Positions 1 through 8,188 of a stretch of DNA of 64,000 nucleotides are shown here, in pieces. A program made the position numbers and the translations under genes. The notes under the pieces were generated by a model. The model did no database searches and was not told the DNA's origin. It saw only the letters and a program-made list of their open reading frames with translations. Position 1 is the first letter of the stretch, and every line of letters begins with the position of its first letter. Origin of the DNA: Streptomyces longisporoflavus (GTDB lineage Bacteria; Actinomycetota; Actinomycetes; Streptomycetales; Streptomycetaceae); NCBI RefSeq assembly GCF_014649775.1, contig NZ_BMTR01000024.1, positions 1 through 64,000 of the forward strand, written 5' to 3'.

Positions 1-1
1 G

Positions 2-277
2 GACCGGGAGACCGCCCGGCTGCATGCCCTGGTGGACGGGCTCGCCGTCCACGCGGCGATGCGGCCGGACATGGAAACCCCGGAGGCCATGCACGCCATC
101 ATCGTCGGCCACCTGGCGGAACTGCGGACCCCGCAGCCCGATCGCCCCACGACCGAACCCTGGCGGGAACCGATCAGTTCGGCAGGGAAATCGGCACACG
201 GCGGCGACGATGACGCGGCCGACGCGGCGGATGCAGCCGGCGTAGCCGCGGATCCCGGCCAAAGACCTGCTCAATGA
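2..277 (+). CDS. TetR-family regulator, C-terminal fragment (cut by window edge)
   Basis: An open frame enters from the left edge and ends at a TGA at 275-277, with no start inside the window. The visible part begins DRETARLHALVDGLA and continues VHAAMRPDMETPEAM, the look of the last ligand-domain helices of BetI-type TetR regulators (an L..L.DGL segment followed by a short helix). A loose Asp/Ala-rich tail of about 35 residues follows. The DNA-binding half lies outside the window, so the operator and target cannot be inferred. The assignment rests on the C-terminal pattern only and is moderately sure. Confidence 0.6.
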   Translation, partial: DRETARLHALVDGLAVHAAMRPDMETPEAMHAIIVGHLAELRTPQPDRPTTEPWREPISSAGKSAHGGDDDAADAADAAGVAADPGQRPAQ

Positions 278-333
278 CCGAGTGCGGTCCTGCGCGCCCG
301 CCCGGCGGATGCGACGGCCGTGGAGCCCATGTG

Positions 334-843
334 TCAACGGCGTTCCAGCAGGCCCCGGACGTACGCGGCCTGGCCGGTGTGCTGGAGATCGTCGCCGATG
401 ACGCTGATCAGCCGGGTGCCGAGGGTGACGTGCGGCGTCCATTGCTCGTCGACGACGCGGTCGAGCGCCGCGTCGTCGAGCGTGCGCACGAAGGAGAGCG
501 TCTGCTCGTGGACGGCGTCGTAATAGCCGCGCAACTGGTCGGCGGAGACGCCGGTGAGCGAGGCCACCTGCTTGGCCGTGTGCCCGTAGCCCGTCTCCTC
601 CTCGCCGAACGGCAGTTGGAACCGGTCGGCCCAGCCCCGGGCCGTCCACACCTGATCCTGACCGGCCGCGTCAGCGACATGGTCGTCCTGGACGCGGGTG
701 AGGTGCCACACCAGCCAGACGATCGAGTTGGCCTGGTCGTCGGGACGGAATGCGAGCTCCTCGGGCGAAAGGCCCTCGACGGCAGCATGCACTTCCTCCC
801 GGACACGATCGAACGCGTCCGCCAAAAGCTCTGCAGTGTTCAT
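334..843 (-). CDS. DinB-family (DUF664) protein
   Basis: This encodes 169 residues starting MNTAELLADAFDRV. The start was chosen because this is where family similarity begins; upstream codons in the frame are Arg/Pro-rich and atypical. A GGAGGG stretch sits almost against the ATG. DinB/DUF664 proteins are four-helix bundles, several of which are thiol- (mycothiol-) dependent metal enzymes. The expected His residues appear in WLVWHLTRVQDDH near residues 50-60 and in GDDLQHTGQ near the C-terminus, fitting the three-His metal site. It is a stand-alone gene. The substrate is unknown; bacillithiol/mycothiol S-transferase-like chemistry is only a family-level guess. Confidence 0.8.
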   Translation of the reverse strand: MNTAELLADAFDRVREEVHAAVEGLSPEELAFRPDDQANSIVWLVWHLTRVQDDHVADAAGQDQVWTARGWADRFQLPFGEEETGYGHTAKQVASLTGVSADQLRGYYDAVHEQTLSFVRTLDDAALDRVVDEQWTPHVTLGTRLISVIGDDLQHTGQAAYVRGLLERR

Positions 844-1117
844 CCCTCCATTGTTGCCGCGGCGGCGGGAACGCGCCGGGAAGCAAGGTGGCGACGGCCT
901 GTCGTTGCGTCTACGGGAGAGCCCGGCTCGGCCGATCGCTGGGTACATCACCTACCCGGCGTACCAGCACACAGCCTGACCGACGCCGCGCACCGTCTCG
1001 CGTGCGCCTCGACGAGGCTGGGGCGGGAGCACGAAACCGGTGCGCCTGCCCTGCCGGGAGGCCTGCATGAAGCGGCCCGAATGGGGCATTCGGTTTCTCG
1101 GTACGTTGGAGGAGCCC

Positions 1118-1687
1118 ATGTCCATGACGGAGCAGTCGGTCGAGTTCACCGTGAATGCCTCAGCCTGTCGCGGGGGCCAGGGCGGTGCTCCGGAACACGG
1201 CTTTGAACCGCCGGAGTACGCACGTCAGAGAGTCAATCGGCGCTGGAACGAAATCCTTCAGGAGACCCGGGTCGCCCAGACCGGGGTACAGATCCTTTTC
1301 GGATTCCTGCTCAGTGTCGCCTTCACTCCTCTTTTCAGGGACCTGGACACGTTCGGCCGGGTCCTCTACGTGATCACGGTCGTCCTCGGCGCGTCGGCGA
1401 CGGGTTCGCTGATAGCACCCGTCTCCATCCACCGCTTCCTGTCCGGTCAGCGCATGAAGGACGATGTGGTCGAGGCGGCAAGCCGTTTGATGATCTTCGG
1501 CATGGTGCTGCTCGCACTGACCATCGGCTGCACGCTGCTGCTGATTCTGCGTCTGGTGGTTCCCGGCGTGCTGGCCGAAGTGCTCGTCGGCACGGTCATG
1601 CTCTGGTTCGGATTCTGCTGGTACGTACTGCCGATGCGCCTGCGCCGCCGCGCCGCCCTGCGGCGTACCGGTGAGGTCAACGTCTAG
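1118..1687 (+). CDS. DUF6328-type four-helix membrane protein
   Basis: This encodes 189 residues. The ATG at 1118 follows a GGAGGA Shine-Dalgarno at 1108-1113. A hydrophilic N-terminus of about 50 residues contains RVNRRWNEILQETRV, directly followed by four hydrophobic segments (roughly residues 57-75, 84-105, 124-147 and 150-168) and a basic tail MRLRRRAALRR. This matches the small actinobacterial DUF6328 membrane family (RWxELLxExRVxQxGxQxLxGFLL pattern). No enzymatic motif is visible. It is monocistronic, with about 390 non-coding bases downstream. The function is unknown. Confidence 0.78.
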   Translation: MSMTEQSVEFTVNASACRGGQGGAPEHGFEPPEYARQRVNRRWNEILQETRVAQTGVQILFGFLLSVAFTPLFRDLDTFGRVLYVITVVLGASATGSLIAPVSIHRFLSGQRMKDDVVEAASRLMIFGMVLLALTIGCTLLLILRLVVPGVLAEVLVGTVMLWFGFCWYVLPMRLRRRAALRRTGEVNV

Positions 1688-2078
1688 CTGGCGGCGCAGT
1701 CCGCGGGTGACGGTCGGCACCGCGTACGACTCGAACGCGGCGCGGGTAGCGGGTGACGACTTTGCGTGGTCGGCTGCTTGGTCTAGACCTTTGGTCGATT
1801 GCTGTGCGCGCCCGATCAGCGGCGGCGGACGGATCGCTTCCTTCTCCCTTTCGTCGACGCCGCTCCAGGGGTCCTGGGGCGGCGGCCACCTCCTGGTCTG
1901 AGCGCGCTGCGGGCGGAACGCCGCGCCTCGTGGCCCCAGCAGGCTCTTTTGGTGGATAGCATGGCAAGCGCGGGCGTATTCGGGCAAACAGGCCAGTTGG
2001 TTGGTTTGGCGCGGGCCGCGCGCAGGGTTCTCGGGGCAGCCGATCCGCTGCCTCGCCTCCTTGTTCATGGAACGCTGA
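1688..2078. other. Non-coding stretch between the DUF6328 and VOC genes
   Basis: About 390 bases carry no convincing gene. Frames open here on either strand are overlapping shadows without recognisable protein character or ribosome binding sites. The notable content is a DasR-like palindrome at 1780-1789, listed separately. The promoter of the VOC gene presumably lies in the right half. Confidence 0.55.
1780..1789. promoter_or_regulatory. Candidate DasR-responsive element core
   Basis: The perfect 10-bp palindrome GGTCTAGACC is the core of the 16-bp dre site bound by the GntR-family regulator DasR in Streptomyces (consensus ACTGGTCTAGACCAGT). The flanks here match only partly (about 12 of 16 positions overall). 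It lies about 290 bp upstream of the VOC gene, far for a promoter operator. Treat it as a possible site only. Confidence 0.3.
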
Positions 2079-2888
2079 GTGAGTGCGATGACCGAACACA
2101 GATCTGTTGCCTCCGCCGCCGGGGCGACCACCAGTCGTGAGATCGTCGGCGCGCCGTGCTGGGCGAGCTTGTTGACGCACGACCTGACGGCCGCGGAGTC
2201 GTTCTACAGCGCCGTCTTCGGGTGGACGTTCCGCCCCGCGAGTCTGGGCGAGGACTTCCGCGTCGCCCTGCACGAGGGCAGGCCCGTGGCCGGTATCGGC
2301 GCCCTGGCCTCCGCTCTGCGGGTTCCCGCCGCATGGACTCCCTACTTCGCGGTCGAGGACGCCGATGAGACGGCCGCCCGGATCCGTGAGCGCAGCGCCA
2401 CCGTAGCGGTGGGGCCGCTGCGGTTCCCGGTGGGGCGCGGAGCGCTGGCGGCGGACCGGGATGGCGCCGTGTTCGGTATCTGGGAGGGGCAGCTGATCTC
2501 CGACTGGCACTCCTGGCGTGCGGACGCGCCGGTCTGGCTGCGCCTGCGATCGCCCGACGCCTTCCAGTCGGCCATTTTCTACGGCCAGGTCCTGGACTGG
2601 GCCTGCGAACGGCCCGGCTGCTGCGAGGTGAACTACGAGGACGACGAAGTCGTCCTGCGCCAGCAGGGGAAGGTGCTTGCCCGCCTGGGTTCGGGCGGGG
2701 TCGGCGGGGCGCCGGATCCGGCGGATCTGCCCCGGTGGGACGTCTACTTCACGGTCACCGACCCGGACGCCACAGTTCGTGCGGCGCTCCGCCACGGCGG
2801 ATCAGTCGTGCGCCACAGCGACCGGGAGAACGCGACGACTACTCTCTGTGATTCGCAGGGCAGTATGTTCACTGTGGCCGCACGCTGA
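2079..2888 (+). CDS. VOC (glyoxalase/bleomycin-resistance) family protein with two modules
   Basis: This encodes 269 residues from the GTG at 2079, or 266 from the ATG at 2088; neither has a clear Shine-Dalgarno. Two tandem beta-alpha-beta-beta-beta modules are visible. The first starts near residue 24 with PCWASLLTHDLTAAESFYSAVFGW, a family hallmark, and the second starts near residue 148 with VWLRLRSPDAFQSAIFYGQVLDW. Proteins of this shape in actinobacteria are often annotated hydroxylases or bleomycin-resistance-like proteins, but metal ligands are not obvious, so no substrate is assigned. It is probably monocistronic. Confidence 0.85.
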   Translation: MSAMTEHRSVASAAGATTSREIVGAPCWASLLTHDLTAAESFYSAVFGWTFRPASLGEDFRVALHEGRPVAGIGALASALRVPAAWTPYFAVEDADETAARIRERSATVAVGPLRFPVGRGALAADRDGAVFGIWEGQLISDWHSWRADAPVWLRLRSPDAFQSAIFYGQVLDWACERPGCCEVNYEDDEVVLRQQGKVLARLGSGGVGGAPDPADLPRWDVYFTVTDPDATVRAALRHGGSVVRHSDRENATTTLCDSQGSMFTVAAR

Positions 2889-3140
2889 GGGTGCTGAGGG
2901 TTTCGAGGAGAGCGGTCTGCCGTCGAGGCCCCCGGACACTGCGGGTGCCGGCACTGGCGAGGTAGCCGACTTCATGCCGTTCGCGGTGCGGGCGCCCGGT
3001 GTCGGTGTACTCGCCGCCCCCTGAACCGATTACCGCAACCCGTCCCCCTGCCTGATCCCGTGTGCATGGGGTGGTCGATGCGCGGTACTCCGACCGGGGC
3101 AAGAGTGTGTCCAGGTACAGGAAGGAGAGTGTGTGTCGAC

Positions 3141-4334
3141 ATGGGGGTTGGCAAGCCGGGCACTCAGGGCTCGCCGGGATGGATCGTGCGGGCCGGGCAG
3201 TGGTGGGGGAGAGCCATTGGCCACGCGGGCTCCGAACGCGACACCCTGCTGCTGACCGGTAAGAGCACTCTGGCGGCCTCGTTGGCCTGGGTGGTTTCCT
3301 TCTACGCTCTTAACGCGCAGTCGCCGGCGTTCGCGCCGTTCTCCGCCGTGATGATCATGTATGTGACGGTCTATCAGTCCGTGGCGCAGTCCCTGCGTTA
3401 CGTCGGCGCGGTCGCGGCCGGAGTGGCCGTGCAGGCCGCGCTCGGCTTCCTCGCCGGGCCCGATCTGTTGACCTTCGTGTTGGTGGCGGTCATCGCTCTC
3501 TCGATCGGCCGCTCACGGGTGCTCGGGGTCCAGGGGCCACAGGTTGCCACCGCCGCGTTCTTCGCGTTCTCCACCTACAGCAGCGCCACCGACAATCTGA
3601 CCCGCATCACCCAGCTGGGACAGATCGTGCTCCTGGTCCTCATCGGTTGCGCCATCGGCACCGCCGTCAACGTCACCATCGCCCCGCCGCTGCGCTACCG
3701 CAGCGCCGAGCACAGCGTGCGCATTCTCGCCCGTGCGCTCCGGGACTTGACGGCAGACATGCACCCCGCTCTGCGCGACGGGGCGCCGGAGGAGGGCACC
3801 ATCGTCCGGTGGCGCGAGCGCGCCGCGCAGCCGGATGACCTGATCTCGCAGGCCAGGGCCGGCCTGAACAGCGCCAAGGAGAGCATCCACTACAACCCCC
3901 GGCGACTGCTGAAGCGGCATCGCGGCCACGTCTCCTTCCAAGGCTACGAAACGGTGCTGAATGCGCTGGAGCGGACCCTGCACCAGTTGGCTTCCTTGAC
4001 GCGGAGTCTCGACCAGTGGCGGCAGGAGGAGAACGACTACCACTACCGCGACTTCCTGAGCCGGTATGCGGCTTTCCTCGAAGCCATCTCCGAGATAGCC
4101 GAAGCGCTGAGCACCCTGGACGAGAAGAATCTGACGGACCAAGCAAAGAAGTTGGCCGAACTGACCTGCGACGCACAAGCACGGCGCCGGGAAGTCACGG
4201 GGGAAGCCGAGTCCCAGAAGCTGCCGCTGGCCGACCCCGCTCGTCCCTACGGCGTTCTGGTCGTGGAGGCGACCCGCCTGATGGAAGAGGTTCAGCACAC
4301 CAGCGACACTCTCGAGGACTGGGTACGTGCGTGA
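3141..4334 (+). CDS. FUSC-family membrane protein (aromatic acid exporter-like)
   Basis: This encodes about 397 residues. The ATG at 3141 was preferred; a GTG at 3129 lies too close to the AAGGAGA at 3121-3127. About six hydrophobic segments fill residues 35-190 (for example SLAWVVSFYALNAQSP and LVAVIALSIGRSRVLG), followed by a long hydrophilic, helix-rich cytoplasmic half. That layout is typical of FUSC/ArAE-like proteins related to aromatic-acid and fusaric-acid efflux components. The substrate is unknown. It is monocistronic, with a hairpin directly after the stop. Confidence 0.8.
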   Translation: MGVGKPGTQGSPGWIVRAGQWWGRAIGHAGSERDTLLLTGKSTLAASLAWVVSFYALNAQSPAFAPFSAVMIMYVTVYQSVAQSLRYVGAVAAGVAVQAALGFLAGPDLLTFVLVAVIALSIGRSRVLGVQGPQVATAAFFAFSTYSSATDNLTRITQLGQIVLLVLIGCAIGTAVNVTIAPPLRYRSAEHSVRILARALRDLTADMHPALRDGAPEEGTIVRWRERAAQPDDLISQARAGLNSAKESIHYNPRRLLKRHRGHVSFQGYETVLNALERTLHQLASLTRSLDQWRQEENDYHYRDFLSRYAAFLEAISEIAEALSTLDEKNLTDQAKKLAELTCDAQARRREVTGEAESQKLPLADPARPYGVLVVEATRLMEEVQHTSDTLEDWVRA

Positions 4335-4338
4335 CCGG

Positions 4339-4359
4339 CGAGGCATGACCGGTGCCTCG
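4339..4359 (+). terminator. Hairpin after the FUSC gene
   Basis: A perfect 7-bp inverted repeat, CGAGGCA-7 nt-TGCCTCG, begins five bases after the TGA of the FUSC gene. There is no U-tract, as is usual in high-GC actinomycetes. It probably serves as a transcription end. Confidence 0.55.
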
Positions 4360-4557
4360 TACCTCGTGCTGGCTCGGCAACTGTCCGCTGAACGGGCTCC
4401 GGGCTCATCCGTTCGGTCGCTGTCTGCTCGCACGGCCCCCACGTCCCGCATCTGATGGAAGCACGCCGCAGAGATCCGTGAGAAGCGCCGGTCGGGGGGT
4501 ACGCGGAAGGTCGTCGCAAGTTGGGCCATGCAGCGCCCCACCCGAAAGGAGCACGTC

Positions 4558-4884
4558 ATGCCGCAGGGTTCGAACAAGAAGCGTGAGCGTCAGTACGAGC
4601 ACATCAAGGAGGGCGCGGAGAAGCGTGGTACCTCCGAGGGGCGGGCGAAGGAGATCGCCGCGCGCACCGTGAACAAGGAGCGGGCCCGTTCCGGTGAGTC
4701 GAAGTCGGCGAGCAAGACCTCCACCCGGGACAGGAAGTCCGCTTCCCAGCGGGGCGGCGAGCGCTCCCACAGCGGGTCTCAGGGGCCGACGAAGGACCAG
4801 CTGTACGAGGAGGCCAAGAAGCGCAACATCGACGGCCGGTCGTCGATGAACAAGCAGCAACTGGCCAAGGCCCTCGGCCGCTGA
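4558..4884 (+). CDS. Small basic protein with C-terminal Rho-N/SAP-like motif
   Basis: This encodes 108 residues. The ATG at 4558 follows an AAAGGAG. It is extremely Lys/Arg/Ser-rich. The N-terminal part (NKKRERQYEHIKEGAEKRG, then a K/R/A/S stretch) resembles proteins called plasmid-stabilisation or KGG/ChaB-like in Streptomyces. The C-terminal 30 residues (TKDQLYEEAKKRNIDGRS, ending KQQLAKALGR) fit the Rho N-terminal helix-extended-loop-helix fold that binds nucleic acid. A nucleic-acid-binding, possibly stress-related role is inferred. It is followed at 62 bp by the DUF3052 gene. Confidence 0.8.
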   Translation: MPQGSNKKRERQYEHIKEGAEKRGTSEGRAKEIAARTVNKERARSGESKSASKTSTRDRKSASQRGGERSHSGSQGPTKDQLYEEAKKRNIDGRSSMNKQQLAKALGR

Positions 4885-4945
4885 CTCCGGTATCGGCGCC
4901 GCCGATGCCGCCGCCGACGCAGGTGAAAAGCGAACGGGAGTAAAG

Positions 4946-5371
4946 GTGTCCGAGACAGCGCAGCAGGCGAGTTCCAGCCGAGACCTGGCAGAGCGCCTCG
5001 GATTTGAGCCGTCCCAGACTGTTCTGGTGTTCGGCCGAGGCGGGGAGTGCGACCAGGCGCTGCGCGCGTCGGTCGAAGAGGTCACCGGGGCCGAGGTCGT
5101 GAACGAAGAATATGCGGATGCGGTCGATGTCGTTCTCCTGTGGTGGCGCAGGGACGACGGCGACCTGAGGGACACGCTCGTCAGGGCGAAGGAATCGCTG
5201 GCCGACGGTGGCCGCATCTGGTTGCTGACCCCCAAGGTCGAGCACGACGGCTACGTGGACCCCAGCGAGATCAACGACAGCGGACAGCTGGCCGGCCTCG
5301 GCCAGACCTCGAGCATCACCCTCACCCGGGACTGGCTGGCCGCCTGCCTGCAACCCCCGGCTGTGATGTAG
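4946..5371 (+). CDS. DUF3052-family protein
   Basis: This encodes 141 residues from the GTG at 4946, with AAAGG just upstream. It contains the family pattern LAERLGFEPSQTVLVFGRGGECD, a WWR segment near residue 68 and an LADGGRIWLLTPK strand. DUF3052 is a small actinobacterial family of unknown function, often a paralogue of the copy found beside pyruvate dehydrogenase genes. Here it stands alone after the Rho-N-like gene and faces the convergent oxidoreductase. Confidence 0.85.
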   Translation: MSETAQQASSSRDLAERLGFEPSQTVLVFGRGGECDQALRASVEEVTGAEVVNEEYADAVDVVLLWWRRDDGDLRDTLVRAKESLADGGRIWLLTPKVEHDGYVDPSEINDSGQLAGLGQTSSITLTRDWLAACLQPPAVM

Positions 5372-5414
5372 TACACCTCGGTCTCTGCAGCCGAGCGATG
5401 CTCGTGACCTGTTC

Positions 5415-6419
5415 TCAAGGCATGACGACGACCACCTTGCCGCCCTTCGCGCGGCCGTTTTCGACGTACTCCATGGCCTGGGCGGTTTCGTCGAAGGGGA
5501 AGACGCGGTCGATGACGGGGCGGATCCTTCCGGTCTCGATGAGGGGGGTGAGCTCGCGGAGTTGGTCGCCACTGGCCCTCATGAACAGGAACGAGTACGT
5601 CACGCCGTGGCGCTTGGCCCGACGCCGGGTCTTGAAGCTGAGTGCGGTCATCGCGAGGCGGAGGACGGGGTTCGCGCCGAGTTCGCGGGCGAAGGCCGGG
5701 TCGGGCGGGCCCGCGACGCTGATGGCGGTGCCGCCGGGCTTGAGGATGCGCAGGGACTTGCCGAGGTTGTCGCCGCCGATGCTGTCCAGGACGACGTCGT
5801 AGTCGTCCAGGAGGGCCTCGAAGTCCTGCGTGCGGTAGTCGATGACTTCGTCGGCGCCGAGTTGTCCGGCCAGGCCGACTTTGGCGGTGCTGACGGTGGT
5901 GGCCACATGCGCGCCGAGTGCCTTGGCGAGTTGCACGGCGATGGAGCCGAGGCCGCCTGCGCCCGCGTGGACGAGCACCTTGTGGCCCGGCTGTACGTGG
6001 GCCCGTTCGACCAAGGCCTGCCAGGCGGTGAGGGCGACCAAGGGGAGGGAGGCGGCCTCGGTCATGGTGAGGGTGGCGGGTTTGGGGGCCAGGTCGTTCT
6101 GGTGGACGGCGATGAGCTCGGCGAAGGTGCCGATGCGGTCCTTGTCGGGGCGGGCGTATACGTCGTCGCCGACCGCGAACTTGGTGACGGACGAGCCTAC
6201 TTGGACGACAGTGCCGGCCAGGTCGTTGCCCAGGACGAGGGGCAGCCGGTAGGGCAGGATCGCCTTGAATTCGCCGTTTCGGATCCTCGTGTCCAGTGGG
6301 TTGACGCTCGCCGCGTGGATCTTGACGAGGACATCGTCGGTGCCGACGACGGGGTCGGGGATCTCGGCGGTGCGCGTGCCGGACGCGTCGCCGTATGTGT
6401 CGACCATGTAGGCCTTCAT
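5415..6419 (-). CDS. NADP-dependent quinone-oxidoreductase-type enzyme (MDR superfamily)
   Basis: This encodes 334 residues. The ATG at 6419 was chosen because GGAGA sits about five bases upstream and the family begins MKAYMVDTYG; an ATG at 6431 is possible. The N-terminal GroES-like domain contains VLGNDLAGTVVQVG near residues 62-75. The nucleotide-binding domain has the glycine motif AGAGGLG at 152-158. No structural zinc cysteines are present, placing it with the zinc-independent quinone oxidoreductases that reduce alkenals or quinones. It lies downstream of the divergent SDR/TetR pair and could share its response to an electrophile, which is an inference. Confidence 0.87.
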   Translation of the reverse strand: MKAYMVDTYGDASGTRTAEIPDPVVGTDDVLVKIHAASVNPLDTRIRNGEFKAILPYRLPLVLGNDLAGTVVQVGSSVTKFAVGDDVYARPDKDRIGTFAELIAVHQNDLAPKPATLTMTEAASLPLVALTAWQALVERAHVQPGHKVLVHAGAGGLGSIAVQLAKALGAHVATTVSTAKVGLAGQLGADEVIDYRTQDFEALLDDYDVVLDSIGGDNLGKSLRILKPGGTAISVAGPPDPAFARELGANPVLRLAMTALSFKTRRRAKRHGVTYSFLFMRASGDQLRELTPLIETGRIRPVIDRVFPFDETAQAMEYVENGRAKGGKVVVVMP

Positions 6420-6546
6420 CGTCGTCTCCATTTCGCTTCCCGGCTGTGTGGGGGCGGGGTGTTCGTTCGTTCCGGGGTGGTCGGCAGGACTCAGTCTGTG
6501 CTCTGGTCTTCGCTCGCGCGGCCTGCCGGTGCGGCCGGGAGGGGGC

Positions 6547-6573
6547 GGCCCGGCGGGGGAGCGCCGCCGGGCC
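6547..6573 (-). terminator. Terminator hairpin of the SDR gene
   Basis: A perfect 10-bp inverted repeat, GGCCCGGCGG-7 nt-CCGCCGGGCC, lies 10 bases beyond the SDR stop codon. It separates that transcript from the downstream oxidoreductase gene. Confidence 0.7.
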
Positions 6574-6582
6574 CCGGAGGGC

Positions 6583-7275
6583 TCAGGCGGCGTTCGGCGG
6601 CGGCGTGGTGGCCAGGCCCTGCTTGACCTGCCGGGTCAGCTCGTCGGCGAGGATCTCGGGCAGGCCCCTCTCGATGCCGTCGAGGGCCTGGCCCGCGACG
6701 TCGGCGGCGGAGACCTTCTGGTCGGCGGGCACGGCCGCGGCCATGTCGGTGTCCATGTAGCCGACGTGCAGCGCGGAGACCGTGATGCCGCGCGGCGCCA
6801 GCTCCTCGCGGCTCGCGTTGCTCAGGGCCCAGGCGGCGGCCTTGGAGGCGGCATAGGAGCCGAGGTCTGCCGGGTGCAGCCAGGACAGGACGGACAGCAC
6901 GTTGAGGACGGCGCCGCCGCCGTTGCCCTCGATGACAGGGGCGAAGGCGCGGCTGGCGACGAGTGGACCGAAGAAGTTGGTGTCCATTTCCCGGCGTACC
7001 TCGTCCAGGTCGCCGCCGATCAGGGTGGCGCCGGTGGAGGCGCCCGCGTTGTTGATGAGCAGCGTCGCGTCGGAGGCGACGCGGGCGGCCTCGCGGATCG
7101 ACGCCTCGTCCGTGACGTCCAGGCGCAGCGGCGTGACGCCGGCCAGGTCGACTGTCTCGGGGCGGCGGGCCGCCGCGTACACCTTCGCGCCGCGCTGCAC
7201 GAGCTGGGCGGCCAGGTGCCGGCCGAGGCCCCGGTTGGCGCCGGTGACGACGGCGACCGCGTTCTTGAGTTCCAT
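6583..7275 (-). CDS. Short-chain dehydrogenase/reductase (classical SDR)
   Basis: This encodes 230 residues beginning MELKNAVAVVTGANRGLG. The start was placed there because the Rossmann strand starts at once and AGGATCAGGC precedes it. Classical SDR motifs are complete: TGANRGLG at 11-18, NNAG at 75-78, a catalytic Ser near 128-131 and YAASK at 141-145. The NADPH-type Arg is suggested by AAARRPE. The gene is transcribed away from a TetR regulator across a 22-bp palindrome, so it is very likely that regulator's target. The substrate is unknown. Confidence 0.9.
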   Translation of the reverse strand: MELKNAVAVVTGANRGLGRHLAAQLVQRGAKVYAAARRPETVDLAGVTPLRLDVTDEASIREAARVASDATLLINNAGASTGATLIGGDLDEVRREMDTNFFGPLVASRAFAPVIEGNGGGAVLNVLSVLSWLHPADLGSYAASKAAAWALSNASREELAPRGITVSALHVGYMDTDMAAAVPADQKVSAADVAGQALDGIERGLPEILADELTRQVKQGLATTPPPNAA

Positions 7276-7330
7276 GCCTGATCCTGCTTCCCGGTTCCGG
7301 CGGGCGACGTCCGGCACCCGCATCACGTTT

Positions 7331-7352
7331 TTAGATTACATGCATAATCTAA
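7331..7352. promoter_or_regulatory. 22-bp palindromic operator between the SDR and TetR genes
   Basis: TTAGATTA-CATGCA-TAATCTAA has perfect 8-bp arms and a nearly symmetric AT-rich centre. It is strikingly AT-rich in a GC-rich genome. It lies between two divergent start codons (7275 and 7412), where a TetR dimer would block both promoters. Confidence 0.82.
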
Positions 7353-7411
7353 ATGGGAGTCTACGATAGATGCCAGTCGACATCCAATACGGATCTACAT
7401 AGGAGGTGGCC

Positions 7412-7972
7412 ATGGGTCGCGTATCGCAGGCGCAGGCGGAGGAGAACCGCAGGCGGGTCGTGGACACCGCCTCCCGGCTCTTCCGGGAGCAGGGCACGCA
7501 GGTGAGTGTGGCCGATCTGATGCAGGCGGCCGGTCTGACCCATGGCGCCTTCTACAAGCAGTTCGACTCCAAGGAGGCGCTGGTGGACGAGGCCGCCGCC
7601 CACGCCTTCGCCGAGCTCGCCCGCCGCCACGCCGCCGGACGCGAGCAGTACGAGGGGCAGCGCTCCGCCGCTCAGCGCAAGCTGGTCGACACCTACCTCT
7701 CCGTCGAACATCGCGACAACGCGGCCGACGGCTGTCCGGTCGCCGGGCTCGCCACCGACATCGCGCGCGGGGGCGGGGGAGACGAGGCCCGGCGCGTCTA
7801 CGCCGAGGGGGTGGCAGACTTCGCCGACTTCCTCGCCGATGCCGACCAGGATGGCCTCGTGCGTCTGTGCACCCTGTTCGGCGCGCTGGTCCTGTCCCGG
7901 GCCACTCAGGGCTCCCCTCTGTCCGAGCGGATTCTCACCGCCGCGCACGCGGCCTTGACGGAAGCTGACTGA
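7412..7972 (+). CDS. TetR/AcrR-family repressor
   Basis: This encodes 186 residues. The ATG at 7412 has AGGAGG at the correct spacing. The helix-turn-helix occupies residues 12-55 (VVDTASRLFREQG, VADLMQAAGLTHGAFYKQF), and the C-terminal ligand domain has the DGCPVAGLA segment with a conserved Cys near residue 106. This is the layout of TetR_C_16/NemR-like regulators that often sense electrophiles through cysteine. It probably represses its own gene and the divergent SDR gene through the 7331-7352 palindrome. Confidence 0.9.
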   Translation: MGRVSQAQAEENRRRVVDTASRLFREQGTQVSVADLMQAAGLTHGAFYKQFDSKEALVDEAAAHAFAELARRHAAGREQYEGQRSAAQRKLVDTYLSVEHRDNAADGCPVAGLATDIARGGGGDEARRVYAEGVADFADFLADADQDGLVRLCTLFGALVLSRATQGSPLSERILTAAHAALTEAD

Positions 7973-8188
7973 CCAATGAACTGCGAGCGGGGGTGACCGG
8001 GGTGGCGTTCGCAGCTGGACGGCACTGCCGATTTATTGGCCCAGGGGCGTAGGCCCGTGGGCTGGTGTGGGCGGCGTGTAGTTGATCGGTGGGCCGATGC
8101 TGCGGGGGAGGGGTATGTGGCAGCGTCGTGCTGTGTCCGCGGGCCGGCCGCGGGGCACGGTTGACGGTCTGTCACCAGGGGAGGGCCC

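Noticed and set aside
274..1206. Plus-strand 310-codon open frame over the DinB gene
   Set aside because: It is antisense to a clear DinB protein, Val/Gly/Ala/His-rich in the way GC-rich shadows are, with no family resemblance.
1677..2795. Minus-strand 372-codon frame covering the VOC gene and the gap before it
   Set aside because: Antisense shadow. The composition is Arg/Pro/Gly-rich and it ends inside the DUF6328 gene.
8134..8160. GC palindrome CCGCGGGCCGGCCGCGG before the PAF-acetylhydrolase gene as an operator or terminator
   Set aside because: Pure GC self-complementarity is expected by chance at this base composition, and it lies far from any stop codon on either strand.
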